NCBI RefSeq assembly: GCF_014205845.1
Contig: NZ_JACHCR010000008.1
Coordinates: 185,423 to 249,422, forward strand
Direction of reading: 5' to 3'
DNA: 64,000 nucleotides
DNA from: Mucilaginibacter cryoferens
GTDB lineage: Bacteria > Bacteroidota > Bacteroidia > Sphingobacteriales > Sphingobacteriaceae
The notes below the pieces were generated by a model that ran no database searches, was not told the origin of the DNA, and saw only the letters and a program-made list of their open reading frames with translations. The position numbers were made by a program, and so were the translations under genes. Below, one piece after another: positions 1-9,473 of the stretch (position 1 is its first letter; every line of letters starts with the position of its first letter).

Positions 1-26
1 TAATAAGACATTAATTAATACATAGT

Positions 27-3000
27 ATGCAGCATTCAACCGTTTCCGTTTGGGAAGAAAAAGTAATTATACCCACCTATGGTGTTGGCAAGCCCGATAA
101 AAACCCTATGTTTTTCGAAAAACGGGTATACCAGGGTAGCAGTGGTGTAGTTTACCCAAACCCGGTAATTGAAAAAATTGCCGACGAAAAAGAAGATAAA
201 GAATACATAGGCCTGTATCTCGAAAATAAATACCTTAAAGTGATGATATTGCCCCAACTGGGCGGTCGTATACAAACAGCGTTTGATAAAATTAAGCAAC
301 GCCATTTTATATACCACAACCAGGTAATTAAGCCTGCACTGGTGGGTTTAACTGGTCCGTGGATATCTGGTGGTATTGAGTTTAACTGGCCGCAGCATCA
401 CCGGCCAAGTACCTTCGACGCGGTTGACTATAAACTGGAAGAGCATGCCGATGGCAGTAAAACCGTTTGGGTTAACGAAGTGGAACGCATGTTTCACACC
501 AAAGGGATGGCTGGTTTTACCCTGCACCCGGATACTGCTTACATCGAAATAAAAGCGAAGCTGTTTAACCGCTCGGCATTGCCGCAAACTTTTTTATGGT
601 GGGCAAACCCCGCGGTAAAGGTTAACGATTATTACCAATCGGTTTTTCCGCCCGATGTGAACGCGGTGTTTGATCATGGCAAACGTGATGTATCCGATTT
701 TCCTATCGCTACCGGTACGTATTATAAGGTAGACTATGCGCCGGGTACCGATATTTCGATGTACAAGAACATTCCCGTGCCTACATCGTACATGGCCATC
801 AATTCTGACTATGATTTTGTGGGCGGATATGAGCACGATAGCGAAGCCGGTTTGCTGCATGTGGCCAATCACCATGTATCGCCCGGTAAAAAACAATGGA
901 CCTGGGGGCATAGTGATTTTGGCCAGGCCTGGGACCGTAACCTGACCGATGAAGACGGCCCATACATTGAGCTGATGACCGGCGTATTTACCGATAATCA
1001 GCCCGACTTTAGTTGGCTGATGCCTTATGAGGAGAAAACCTTTACCCAATATTTTTTACCCTATCGCGAATTAGGGATGGTGAAAAATGCATCGAAGGAT
1101 ATTTTGCTGGCGCTGAACAAAGCAGACGATAAAGTAACCCTCAAAATACAGGTAACATCGGCGCAGCCAGATCTTCACATCAGCCTTACTTATAAAGGGA
1201 GTGAGCTGTTTACGCAAACCACAGGCATTAGCCCCGAAAGTGTTTTTGTACACGAATTAAACGTTGCCGGCGGTTTAAATGAAAACGAGTTATTACTTGT
1301 TATTACCAACAGCGCCAATCAGGAAGTATTGCGCTACGAGCCTGCCAAAAACAAAAAGAACGAAATGCCGGTTGCCGCAAAGCCTGCTGTGGCACCTGCC
1401 GATGTGGAAAGTGTGGAGCAATTGTTTTTAACGGCCCAGCATCTGGAGCAATATCGCCATGCTACTTATAGTCCGGTGCCTTATTATGAAGAAGCCTTGC
1501 GCCGCGAACCAACTGATGTTCGTAATAATAATGCCCTGGGCAAATGGTATATCCGCAAGGGGCAGTTTGCCAAAGCCGAGCCATTTTTAAGAACGGCTGT
1601 AGAAACCAGCATTAGGCGTAACCCTAATCCTTACGATAGCGAGCCATATTATAATCTGGGTTTATGCCTTAAATACCTGGATAGGGCCGATGAAGCCTAC
1701 ACTGTTTTCTATAAATCAACATGGAGTAATGCATGGAAAGATACCGGCTTTTTTGAGGTAGCCAAAACAGATATGGCCCGTGGTCACTTTGCTTTAGCAT
1801 TAGATCATATCAATCAATCATTAGATAGAAACGCCAATAACAGCAAAGCTTATGTTGTAAAAATGGCTGCCCTGCGCAACCTTAAACAGTTTGATAAGGC
1901 GTTGCAGGTTGCTGATGCCGCTTTAGAAAGAGATGGTTTTAACCTTGGTGTTATTTTCGAAAAGGTGCAACTATACAAGCTAACAGGCGAGGCTGAGCAG
2001 GTTGCCAGATGTTTGGATGAGCTGGCCAGGCTATCGAGAAATGAAGATCAAAACTATATAGAATACGCGTTGGATTATGCCGCCGCCGGTTTGTATACCG
2101 AAGCAGATGAGCTTCTGCAATTGGTACTGAAAAGTGTAGGCAATAACCCTATGGTTTATTATAGCCTGGGCTATTTTAACCATAAAAACGGACTGCCCGG
2201 CGTTGCAAAAAAATGGTTCGAAAAAGCCGCTGCCACCGATTCATACCTGTGTTTCCCTAACAGGTTGGATGAAGTGAAAATATTACAACTGGCCATGGAG
2301 ATCAATCCGGCCGACGCCAGGGCTCCCTATTATTTGGGTAACCTGTTTTACGATAAACGCCAGTATAACGAAGCGGTAAGCAATTGGGAAAAGGCTGCCC
2401 AACTGGATGGAACTTTTCCAACAGTTTACCGGAATTTGGCTATAGCTTATTTTAACAAACAGAACGATGCTGATAAGGCGCTGGGTTATTTTGAAAAGGC
2501 TTTTTCTTTAGATCCTACCGATGCCCGGGTGTTGATGGAGCTTGATCAGCTTTATAAGCGATTAAATTATCCCGCTGATACCCGTCTTGAATTTTTAGAA
2601 GGTAACCTACAGGTTGCAAACCAACGCGATGATGTTTACCTGGAAATAGTAACGCTGTATAACCTAATAGGGCAGCACGATAAAGCGTTAAGGCTTGTAG
2701 CGAGCCGTCAGTTTCATCCGTGGGAGGGTGGCGAAGGCAAAGCATCCGGGCAGTATGTGTTTAGCCTGGTGCAGCTGGCAAAACAATATCTTAACGAGGG
2801 CGGATATAGTAAAGCCATAGCCAATCTCAACCTGGCCAAAAGCTATCCCCACAATTTAGGTGAAGGAAAATTGTATGGCACACAGGAAAATGATATTGAT
2901 TATTGGCTGGGTTGTGCTTATGAAGGGTTAGATCAGGCTGCTGCCCAGGTTTATTATATGCAATCAACCATCGGTTTGGATGAGCCGTCGGCCGCGGTAT

Positions 3001-3374
3001 TTTACAATGATCAGCAGCCCGATAAGATCTTTTACCAGGGGCTGAGCTGGATAAAATTAGGCGATGAGCAAAAGGCCAAACAGATATTCAACAAGTTGGT
3101 AGCCTATGGTAAGGCACATGAAAACGACGAGGTTGAAATTGATTATTTCGCGGTATCACTGCCCAATCTTCTGATTTTTGATGATGATCTAAACTTACGT
3201 AACACCATTCATGCTTACTTTTTGCAAGGTTTGGGTTTGTTGGGTTTACATGAGTTTAAAGCGGCGGAGGCTATGTTTGATAAAGTGCTTAAGCTTGATA
3301 CTGCCCATGCCGGAGCAATAGCGCATTTAAAGATGACCAAACAACAATTGAACGTGCCCAATTATCAGGCGTAA
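27..3374 (+). CDS. DUF5107 domain protein with C-terminal TPR array
   Basis: A 1115-residue protein. Roughly residues 1-350 resemble the DUF5107 domain, a galactose-mutarotase-like beta fold rich in Trp and His (for example the GPWISGGIEFNWPQHH stretch near residue 110). Residues from about 450 to the end are tetratricopeptide repeats, seen as recurring A-x-x-Y-x-x-G/A-L helical pairs. No signal peptide is evident, so it is probably cytoplasmic. DUF5107-TPR proteins are common in Bacteroidota carbohydrate loci, but their reaction is not established to my knowledge. It lies 27 bp before an AraC regulator and upstream of aldose 1-epimerase and susCD, so a sugar-linked role is inferred. The ATG at 27 is used; upstream context is cut by the window edge. 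Confidence 0.85.
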   Translation: MQHSTVSVWEEKVIIPTYGVGKPDKNPMFFEKRVYQGSSGVVYPNPVIEKIADEKEDKEYIGLYLENKYLKVMILPQLGGRIQTAFDKIKQRHFIYHNQVIKPALVGLTGPWISGGIEFNWPQHHRPSTFDAVDYKLEEHADGSKTVWVNEVERMFHTKGMAGFTLHPDTAYIEIKAKLFNRSALPQTFLWWANPAVKVNDYYQSVFPPDVNAVFDHGKRDVSDFPIATGTYYKVDYAPGTDISMYKNIPVPTSYMAINSDYDFVGGYEHDSEAGLLHVANHHVSPGKKQWTWGHSDFGQAWDRNLTDEDGPYIELMTGVFTDNQPDFSWLMPYEEKTFTQYFLPYRELGMVKNASKDILLALNKADDKVTLKIQVTSAQPDLHISLTYKGSELFTQTTGISPESVFVHELNVAGGLNENELLLVITNSANQEVLRYEPAKNKKNEMPVAAKPAVAPADVESVEQLFLTAQHLEQYRHATYSPVPYYEEALRREPTDVRNNNALGKWYIRKGQFAKAEPFLRTAVETSIRRNPNPYDSEPYYNLGLCLKYLDRADEAYTVFYKSTWSNAWKDTGFFEVAKTDMARGHFALALDHINQSLDRNANNSKAYVVKMAALRNLKQFDKALQVADAALERDGFNLGVIFEKVQLYKLTGEAEQVARCLDELARLSRNEDQNYIEYALDYAAAGLYTEADELLQLVLKSVGNNPMVYYSLGYFNHKNGLPGVAKKWFEKAAATDSYLCFPNRLDEVKILQLAMEINPADARAPYYLGNLFYDKRQYNEAVSNWEKAAQLDGTFPTVYRNLAIAYFNKQNDADKALGYFEKAFSLDPTDARVLMELDQLYKRLNYPADTRLEFLEGNLQVANQRDDVYLEIVTLYNLIGQHDKALRLVASRQFHPWEGGEGKASGQYVFSLVQLAKQYLNEGGYSKAIANLNLAKSYPHNLGEGKLYGTQENDIDYWLGCAYEGLDQAAAQVYYMQSTIGLDEPSAAVFYNDQQPDKIFYQGLSWIKLGDEQKAKQIFNKLVAYGKAHENDEVEIDYFAVSLPNLLIFDDDLNLRNTIHAYFLQGLGLLGLHEFKAAEAMFDKVLKLDTAHAGAIAHLKMTKQQLNVPNYQA

Positions 3375-3401
3375 AATAACGGCGGCATATTATACGGGTA
3401 C

Positions 3402-4310
3402 ATGAGCACCGATCAAAAAATGAAGCGTATAAAAGATGGGTTTGCAGGGCAACGCATGTTTGTGTTGCCCCCGCATATCCGCCGCGCGGTAATGGCTAAC
3501 CCAATAAGCCGCAATTTTTATATTACAGCAGTGGGGTATTATCCTAAAGCATGGGGCCACGAGCGTGAACGCAGATACGGCAGTAACGATTATATTATGA
3601 TTTACTGTACCGATGGGGGAGGTGAGATAACCGTTAACAGTGCAAAAGTTAACCTAAAATCTAACAGCTATTTTATTATACCGGCAAATACACCGCATAA
3701 ATATAATAGCTGGGTAAATGAGCCTTGGAGTATTTACTGGATGCATTTTAACGGCGAATTGGCTGCAGAAATTTATAGCCGCTGCCTGTTGGCAGGCGAG
3801 CCAGCTGTGCACGAAGTTAGCTATAACGGCAACCGGATACAAACGTTTGAAGAGCTGTGCGATATTTTAGCGCATAGCTATAACAAACGCGAAATGGAGA
3901 TCATGAACTTTGATGCCCTCCACTTTGTAACGTCGCTGGTTTACTACCGCGAAATAGATCCGGTAGCTTATAATCTGGATGCCATAAGTAGTTCCATCGC
4001 TTTTATGAAGCTAAACATCAATATTAAATATGGTTTAAGTGAGCTGGCTAAACAGCAAAACATCTCGGTAACGCATTATTCAAAAATGTTCAGGCAAAAA
4101 ACGGGGAGCTCGCCGGTAAATTACTTTAACGAGCTTAAGGTGCAGCGCTCTTGCCAGGAGCTATATTTCACCGATAAAAGTATCAAAACCATTTGCGCCG
4201 AACTGGGGTTTGAAGATCAGTATTACTTTTCGCGGTTGTTTAGCAAAGTAACAGGTGTATCGCCGTCTAAATATAAACAGTTGCAAAAATGCAAGCCCCT
4301 GGTTAAGTAA
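3402..4310 (+). CDS. AraC-family transcriptional regulator
   Basis: A 302-residue regulator. The N-terminal half (about 45-165) is a cupin-like ligand-binding domain with the typical FIIPANTPHKY segment. The C-terminal 100 residues form two helix-turn-helix motifs; ICAELGFEDQYYFSRLFSKVTGVSPSKY is the classic second AraC helix region. No membrane segment or receiver domain is present, so it probably senses a cytoplasmic sugar directly. It lies 27 bp after the DUF5107 gene and ahead of galM and susCD, which it may control. The phased ATCTG boxes before susC are a candidate target; this is inference. Confidence 0.92.
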   Translation: MSTDQKMKRIKDGFAGQRMFVLPPHIRRAVMANPISRNFYITAVGYYPKAWGHERERRYGSNDYIMIYCTDGGGEITVNSAKVNLKSNSYFIIPANTPHKYNSWVNEPWSIYWMHFNGELAAEIYSRCLLAGEPAVHEVSYNGNRIQTFEELCDILAHSYNKREMEIMNFDALHFVTSLVYYREIDPVAYNLDAISSSIAFMKLNINIKYGLSELAKQQNISVTHYSKMFRQKTGSSPVNYFNELKVQRSCQELYFTDKSIKTICAELGFEDQYYFSRLFSKVTGVSPSKYKQLQKCKPLVK

Positions 4311-4393
4311 TTAACAAGCCCAAAGGCTTTAACCAGGTATTTATCAATTTAACAATAATATAATCTATCTTGAACTATAAACAAACGCCAATT

Positions 4394-5437
4394 ATGATAA
4401 ATAGCCAAATTAACGTATCGTGCCAGCCATGGGGCGAACATTTTGGCTGTCCGGTTTATCTTTTCAGGATAGAAAATACTTCTGGAGCGTATGTAGAACT
4501 TACCAATTATGGGGCCACATTAGTTTCGGTGGTAGTGCCCGATGCACAAAATAATTTCGAAAACGTGGTGCTGGGTTATAGCTCATTAGCCGCCTATATA
4601 GCTGATGAATGCTATTTAGGTGCCACCATAGGCCGGTTTGCCAACCGGATAGCAGGTGCCAGGTTTACACTTGATAACATCGATTACCATTTAGATGCCA
4701 ACGACGGTGCCAGTTCAAATCATGGTGGTGGCAACGGCTTTAACTCCCGTGTGTTTGGTTATAGTATAACCGATAATTGTCTATTATTTACCCTCCAGAG
4801 TGATGATAATGATGGAGGATTCCCCGGTAAGCTTAACCTCACGGTAGCCTACAGCTGGTCTGAAAACAACGAGTTGAACATTAGTTACCGGGCCACAACA
4901 GATAAGAAGACGGTGGCCAATTTTACCAACCATGCCTATTTTAATCTATCGGCAAAAGGTGTGGGGATATTTGATCACTCAATTAAGGTTTATGCCGATG
5001 CTTTGCTGGACGTTGATGCCGCTTACGTACCCACCGGTTTAATTAAGCCGGCCGGCAATAAGGCTTTAACGGGGGAGAACTTACGGGATAAAATGGTTGC
5101 AGACGGGGATAGAGCCAGTGGTTTTAATGATTGCTTTGTCCTCAAAAATGATAGCGATAATAACCTTAAAACCGCTGCCATACTTGCAGAAAAAGCATCG
5201 GGGCGTACCTTAACCGTGCTTACTACCTATCCTGCTATAATTGTTTACACCGGCGATTACCTGGATTGTACACCCCCTGGTAATTTTTTACGCCCATATA
5301 AGCCATTTGATGGATTATGCCTTGAATGTCAGTATTATCCGGATAGCCCCAACCATGCCCATTTTCCATCAACCGTACTCAGTCCGGGTGATGGATATAA
5401 TGAAACAATTGTTTATAAATTCGGGGTTGTCAGGTAA
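4394..5437 (+). CDS. galM: Aldose 1-epimerase (mutarotase)
   Basis: A GalM-family protein of 347 residues from the ATG at 4394. The frame is open upstream to a TTG at 4370, but the ATG gives the normal family N-terminus. It interconverts alpha and beta anomers of hexoses. Expected catalytic residues are visible: the NHGGGNGF segment with His110, NFTNHAYFNL with His180, and a C-terminal Glu at about 311 in CLECQYYPDSPNH. No signal peptide was recognised, so a cytoplasmic location is likely. It follows the AraC gene by about 83 bp and could share its transcript. A hairpin with a T-run lies downstream at 5811-5862. Confidence 0.93.
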   Translation: MINSQINVSCQPWGEHFGCPVYLFRIENTSGAYVELTNYGATLVSVVVPDAQNNFENVVLGYSSLAAYIADECYLGATIGRFANRIAGARFTLDNIDYHLDANDGASSNHGGGNGFNSRVFGYSITDNCLLFTLQSDDNDGGFPGKLNLTVAYSWSENNELNISYRATTDKKTVANFTNHAYFNLSAKGVGIFDHSIKVYADALLDVDAAYVPTGLIKPAGNKALTGENLRDKMVADGDRASGFNDCFVLKNDSDNNLKTAAILAEKASGRTLTVLTTYPAIIVYTGDYLDCTPPGNFLRPYKPFDGLCLECQYYPDSPNHAHFPSTVLSPGDGYNETIVYKFGVVR

Positions 5438-5589
5438 GACACCGTCGTAAATAAGCCTCTAAAAACCTTATCAACTATTGTTGCCATCTGCCCCTGAACC
5501 CTGTTTTCCTATTGTGAAAAAATAGCACCCTGCTTATGGAAGCAGCGTAGTTGGATCGCTATTGTAATTTAATTTCAATATATACAACG

Positions 5590-5655
5590 CGTTCAATTTT
5601 CTCTTTCTACCACAGGTGAAGAGTGGGGGCGCGTGCGCAGCGATGGCGTGTGAGT
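5590..5655. repeat. REP-like repeat arm (family A)
   Basis: The segment with CTCTTTC, then CAGGTGAAGAG and a G-rich GC block resembles the right arm of the inverted repeat at 22111-22265 and the reverse complement of 20139-20210. It is probably a member of a dispersed palindromic repeat family. Confidence 0.5.
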
Positions 5656-5810
5656 TTTCACGCACACAGCCTGTAGTTTACCTCCAAATATCTCTAATTT
5701 CCATCCCAATAAATTGATGGACAAAATAGTACCCCCTGCTTTATGTGAATCAAATTATCTATTCTCTTACAAAAAAATAATGCCCCGCCTGGCATATATC
5801 TCTTGTTATT

Positions 5811-5862
5811 GATGGATAAAACAATTTTCGATAAAATATTCAGAAAATTGTCCATCTTTTTT
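5811..5862 (+). terminator. Possible rho-independent terminator after galM
   Basis: Arms GATGGA...CAATTTTC (5811-5829) pair with GAAAATTG-TCCATC (5843-5856), with a five-base bulge, and are followed by six T residues. The stem is AT-rich, so strength is uncertain. It would separate galM from susC transcription. Confidence 0.4.
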
Positions 5863-6024
5863 GAAAGTAAATCCATTTTTTGAAGGCTCGCCCTCGCCTA
5901 CATTTACAAAACCAATTATTAACTAAACCCATACAGTATGTAAATATCTTGACTCTTAAATTGAGGGGAGAAAGGCAGGAGGGCTAATTATAACAATTAC
6001 TTAATGGCGAAATTCTGCTGAAAT

Positions 6025-6094
6025 ATCAGATAAAATCTGGCGAATTTTCGAGAAAAATCTGTGACCTATCTGGAAAATATCTGACTGTGATCAG
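6025..6094 (+). promoter_or_regulatory. Phased ATCTG direct-repeat array upstream of susC
   Basis: ATCTG occurs at 6035, 6057, 6068 and 6079, and ATCAG at 6025 and 6090. The last four boxes are exactly 11 bp apart, and 6035 lies two periods before 6057, so most boxes face the same side of the helix. The array ends about 110 bp before the susC ATG and just before a TTTG at 6096, a possible -33 element. This fits an activator site for the susC operon, possibly the AraC protein at 3402; the regulator is inferred. Confidence 0.5.
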
Positions 6095-6206
6095 ATTTGG
6101 CTCAATTCCCAACAATATTATTCTCCCAAAAACTGATCCTGCGTTCGATAACCACGAACTGATCAAAAAAACAATTAATAAACCAATAAATTATGAATCA
6201 AGTTTT

Positions 6207-9200
6207 ATGAAGCCACTTTACATTTTTAGTAAACTACTTTCAAAAAAAAATAAACACATGGCCGCGTGGCGTTACGTTATGCTGTTTGTGTTTACCCTGC
6301 TTTTTTGTGATGCTTATTCGCAAAGCCGGGTTACCGTTACAGGTAAGGTAACCGATACTTTGGGCGTAAAAATACAAGGGGTTACCATACTGGCCGAAAA
6401 CGTTAAAAATATTTCTACCTCCACAGACGAGAACGGTCGGTTTGTGTTGGAGGTACCTGTAGGTACTTCACTGCGCATCTCCTTTATTGGTTTTACCGAG
6501 CAGCATATAATTGTTACCGCCGATAAAAAGGTATTTAATATTATACTGAAGGAGAACAAGCTGATAGCCGAAGAAGTGGTAATTACGGCCTTTGGTAAAA
6601 AAGAGCGTAAAGAAGCCCTGGTAGGATCGGTAACAAGTATTAAGCCCGGCGAACTGAAGATTCCGGCAAGTAACTTAACCAATGCGCTTGCGGGGCAGGC
6701 AGCCGGTATCATCGCTTATCAAAGGAGCGGCCAGCCGGGGCAGGATAATGCCTCGTTCTTTATTCGCGGGGTAACCACTTTTGGGTACAAGCGCGATCCG
6801 CTTATTTTGATAGATAACGTAGAGCTTTCTACCAACGATCTGGCCCGTTTAAATGTAGATGATATTGCCAGCTTCTCAATATTGAAAGATGCCAGTGCCA
6901 CCGCACTATACGGTGCCCGTGGTGCAAACGGCGTTATTTTGGTAAGCACCAAAGAGGGTAAAGAGGGTGCACCAAAAATTAATTTCCGCTCGGAGTACTC
7001 ATCTTCCCAATCAACTCAAACGCTTGACCTGGTAGATCCTATCCAGTACATGAACCTGTACAACGAGGCCACCCTCACCCGCGACCCTAAACTGCCCTTG
7101 CCTTTCCCCGAAAGTAAGATAAGGAATACGCAAAACACGCTTAACGGTACACCGGGCAGCAACCCATACGTATACCCGGCTGTAGACTGGCTTAACCTGC
7201 TCTTTAAAAAGCATGCTACTACCGAGCGTAACAACCTAAGTGTAAGCGGCGGCGGCAACATAGCGCGCTACTATATAGCCGGTGCTTACAATGTTGATAA
7301 TGGTGTTTTAAAGGATGATATCCGCAACAATAACAACAATAACGTTAAGTTTAAAAACTACCAGTTACGGTCAAACATCAACGTAAACATGACCAAAACT
7401 ACCGAGGTAGTTGTAAGGCTCTCCGGTACTTTTAGCGAATATAACGGCCCCATAACTACCGATGGTTCCTTTGCATCAGATTTGTACAATGTGGCTATCC
7501 ACACCAGCCCGGTGTTATTTCCTGCTTACTTCCCGGCCGATTCGGCCAACCTGAACGCCCAGCATATTTTGTTTGGTAACACGGGTTTGGTTGGTGGTAC
7601 TACCAGCAACAATATATCGTACAATAACCCTTACGCGGCATTGCTACGTGGGCATAAAAATTCGTCAGAGTCTCGTATGTCGGCCCAGTTGGAGTTAAAT
7701 CAAAACCTTAAATTTATTACCGATGGTTTAAAGTTTAAAGGTATTTTTAATACCAACAGGTATTCGTATTTCGATTCGCAATCGGCCTACTCTCCATTTT
7801 ACTACAATGTAAATACCTACGATCCTGAGAGCAACAAATACACCTTAACCTGGCTTAACCCACAGCCAACCGGCTATAACGTAGCTCAGGAGTATTTAAG
7901 CTATTCGCCTGGCAATACGCAGGTAAATACTTTCTTATACTTGCAGGGCGCTTTAGAGTACTCCAAATCATTTGGTAACAATAATGTTAACGCTACCCTT
8001 ATTGGTACGCAGCAGCAAACGTTGTATGCCAATGCAAGTACCTTGCTGGCAGCGCTACCTTACCGTAACCTTGGTTTGGCGGGCAGGCTAACCTACTCTT
8101 ATAAAAGCCGGTATTTTGCCGAAGCCAACTTTGGGTACAATGGGTCCGAGCGTTTTTCGGCCAATCACCGTTATGGTTTTTTCCCAACCATAGGTGCATC
8201 TTGGGTTGTATCTAATGAGGACTGGTTTACTCCCGGCATCGTAGATCGTTTAAAATTTCGCGCCAGCTACGGTTTGGTGGGTAACGATGCCATTGGTTCG
8301 CAACGTTTCTTCTACCAATCTGATGTTGCTTTTAACTCGGGTTATAACTATGCCCAGTTTGGTATTAACAACCAGTACGAGCGTAAAGGGGTAACCATCA
8401 ACAACTACGAAAACGACCAGGTTACCTGGGAAACATCAAGGCAAACCAACGTTGCCGTAGAGATGACCTTGCTTAAAAACTTCAACATTATAGCCGAGTT
8501 TTATAAAAATCACCGCTACGATATATTGCAGCAACGTACCAGCATCCCGGTAAGTGAAGGTTTGGAGGCCCCCATCAGCGCCAACTTAGGTGTGGTTGAT
8601 TCAAAGGGTATGGATCTGTCAATGGATTATAAGCAAAGTTTTAGCAACGGCGCATGGGCATCTATCCGTGCCAACTTTACCTACTCTACCAATAAATACA
8701 CTTATATAGAAGAGCCCGACTATAAAGAGCCATGGCGTCATGCTATCGGTCAGCCAATCAGCCGTGGTTATGGCTACATTGCCGAGCGTTTATTTGTCGA
8801 CGATCAGGAAGCTGCCAATTCGCCAACCCAGATCTTTAACGGCAGCGGTATAAAACCCCAGGGTGGCGATATTAAATACCGCGATTTAAACGGCGATGGC
8901 AAAATTGACGTGCTGGACCAGGCTTACATCGGTTATCCGCAAGTTCCGGAGATTGTTTATGGATATGGCTTTTCTACCGGCTACAAAGGGTTTGATCTTT
9001 CGGCATTTTTCCAGGGGCAGGCAAGGGTATCATTCTTTGTCGATCCTACAAGGGTAAGTCCTTTTATACAAAGCCCAGATCCTTATGTGTATGGTAACAC
9101 CCAGGTATTAACCGCGTTTGCCAACAATCATTGGAGCGAAGAAAACCAAAACCTGTACGCAACCTATCCGCGCCTGGGTACCAATTCAACGGTAATATCA

Positions 9201-9452
9201 AACAACCTGCAGCCAAGCACCTGGTGGCTGCGCGATGGCAGCTTTATGCGCTTAAAATCTGTTGAGGTTGGTTATACATTGCCTAAAGGCGTAGCCAAAT
9301 CTTTAAGGGTAGCCAACGTTAGGCTATACCTAAACGGGTTGAATTTACTTACCTGGAGCCCCTTCAAATTGTGGGACCCCGAGCAGGGTGGTAACGGGTT
9401 TGCCTATCCCATACAAAAAGTATACAACATAGGCTTAAACGTAAATTTATAA
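6207..9452 (+). CDS. SusC/RagA-family TonB-dependent outer-membrane transporter
   Basis: A SusC-type transporter of 1081 residues from the ATG at 6207. The open frame reaches a GTG at 6087, but that would run through the ATCTG array and put 40 non-secretory residues first. A signal peptide ends near CDAYSQ, followed by a carboxypeptidase-regulatory-like domain (VTVTGKVTD...GFTEQ), a plug domain (SNLTNALAGQAAGI, FIRGV, ILKDASATALYGARGANGVILV) and a long beta barrel. It imports oligosaccharides across the outer membrane with the SusD-like lipoprotein encoded 21 bp downstream. The substrate cannot be read from sequence. Confidence 0.95.
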   Translation: MKPLYIFSKLLSKKNKHMAAWRYVMLFVFTLLFCDAYSQSRVTVTGKVTDTLGVKIQGVTILAENVKNISTSTDENGRFVLEVPVGTSLRISFIGFTEQHIIVTADKKVFNIILKENKLIAEEVVITAFGKKERKEALVGSVTSIKPGELKIPASNLTNALAGQAAGIIAYQRSGQPGQDNASFFIRGVTTFGYKRDPLILIDNVELSTNDLARLNVDDIASFSILKDASATALYGARGANGVILVSTKEGKEGAPKINFRSEYSSSQSTQTLDLVDPIQYMNLYNEATLTRDPKLPLPFPESKIRNTQNTLNGTPGSNPYVYPAVDWLNLLFKKHATTERNNLSVSGGGNIARYYIAGAYNVDNGVLKDDIRNNNNNNVKFKNYQLRSNINVNMTKTTEVVVRLSGTFSEYNGPITTDGSFASDLYNVAIHTSPVLFPAYFPADSANLNAQHILFGNTGLVGGTTSNNISYNNPYAALLRGHKNSSESRMSAQLELNQNLKFITDGLKFKGIFNTNRYSYFDSQSAYSPFYYNVNTYDPESNKYTLTWLNPQPTGYNVAQEYLSYSPGNTQVNTFLYLQGALEYSKSFGNNNVNATLIGTQQQTLYANASTLLAALPYRNLGLAGRLTYSYKSRYFAEANFGYNGSERFSANHRYGFFPTIGASWVVSNEDWFTPGIVDRLKFRASYGLVGNDAIGSQRFFYQSDVAFNSGYNYAQFGINNQYERKGVTINNYENDQVTWETSRQTNVAVEMTLLKNFNIIAEFYKNHRYDILQQRTSIPVSEGLEAPISANLGVVDSKGMDLSMDYKQSFSNGAWASIRANFTYSTNKYTYIEEPDYKEPWRHAIGQPISRGYGYIAERLFVDDQEAANSPTQIFNGSGIKPQGGDIKYRDLNGDGKIDVLDQAYIGYPQVPEIVYGYGFSTGYKGFDLSAFFQGQARVSFFVDPTRVSPFIQSPDPYVYGNTQVLTAFANNHWSEENQNLYATYPRLGTNSTVISNNLQPSTWWLRDGSFMRLKSVEVGYTLPKGVAKSLRVANVRLYLNGLNLLTWSPFKLWDPEQGGNGFAYPIQKVYNIGLNVNL

Positions 9453-9473
9453 TTAACAGAAAAAACAGAAGAT

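Larger units (their letters stand above)
5438..6206. other. Non-coding region upstream of susC
   Basis: About 770 bases with no convincing gene. It holds a REP-like arm at 5590-5655, a small hairpin of GCGTG/CACGC arms near 5646-5663, a hairpin with a T-run at 5811-5862, and the phased ATCTG array at 6025-6094. The susC leader follows. Confidence 0.7.

Noticed and set aside
594..1049. 151-codon open frame on the minus strand
   Set aside because: It lies wholly inside the DUF5107 gene and resembles no protein; a shadow of the real frame.
6087..6206. Upstream extension of susC from GTG at 6087
   Set aside because: The extension encodes no secretion signal and starts inside the ATCTG array; the ATG at 6207 gives a normal signal peptide.
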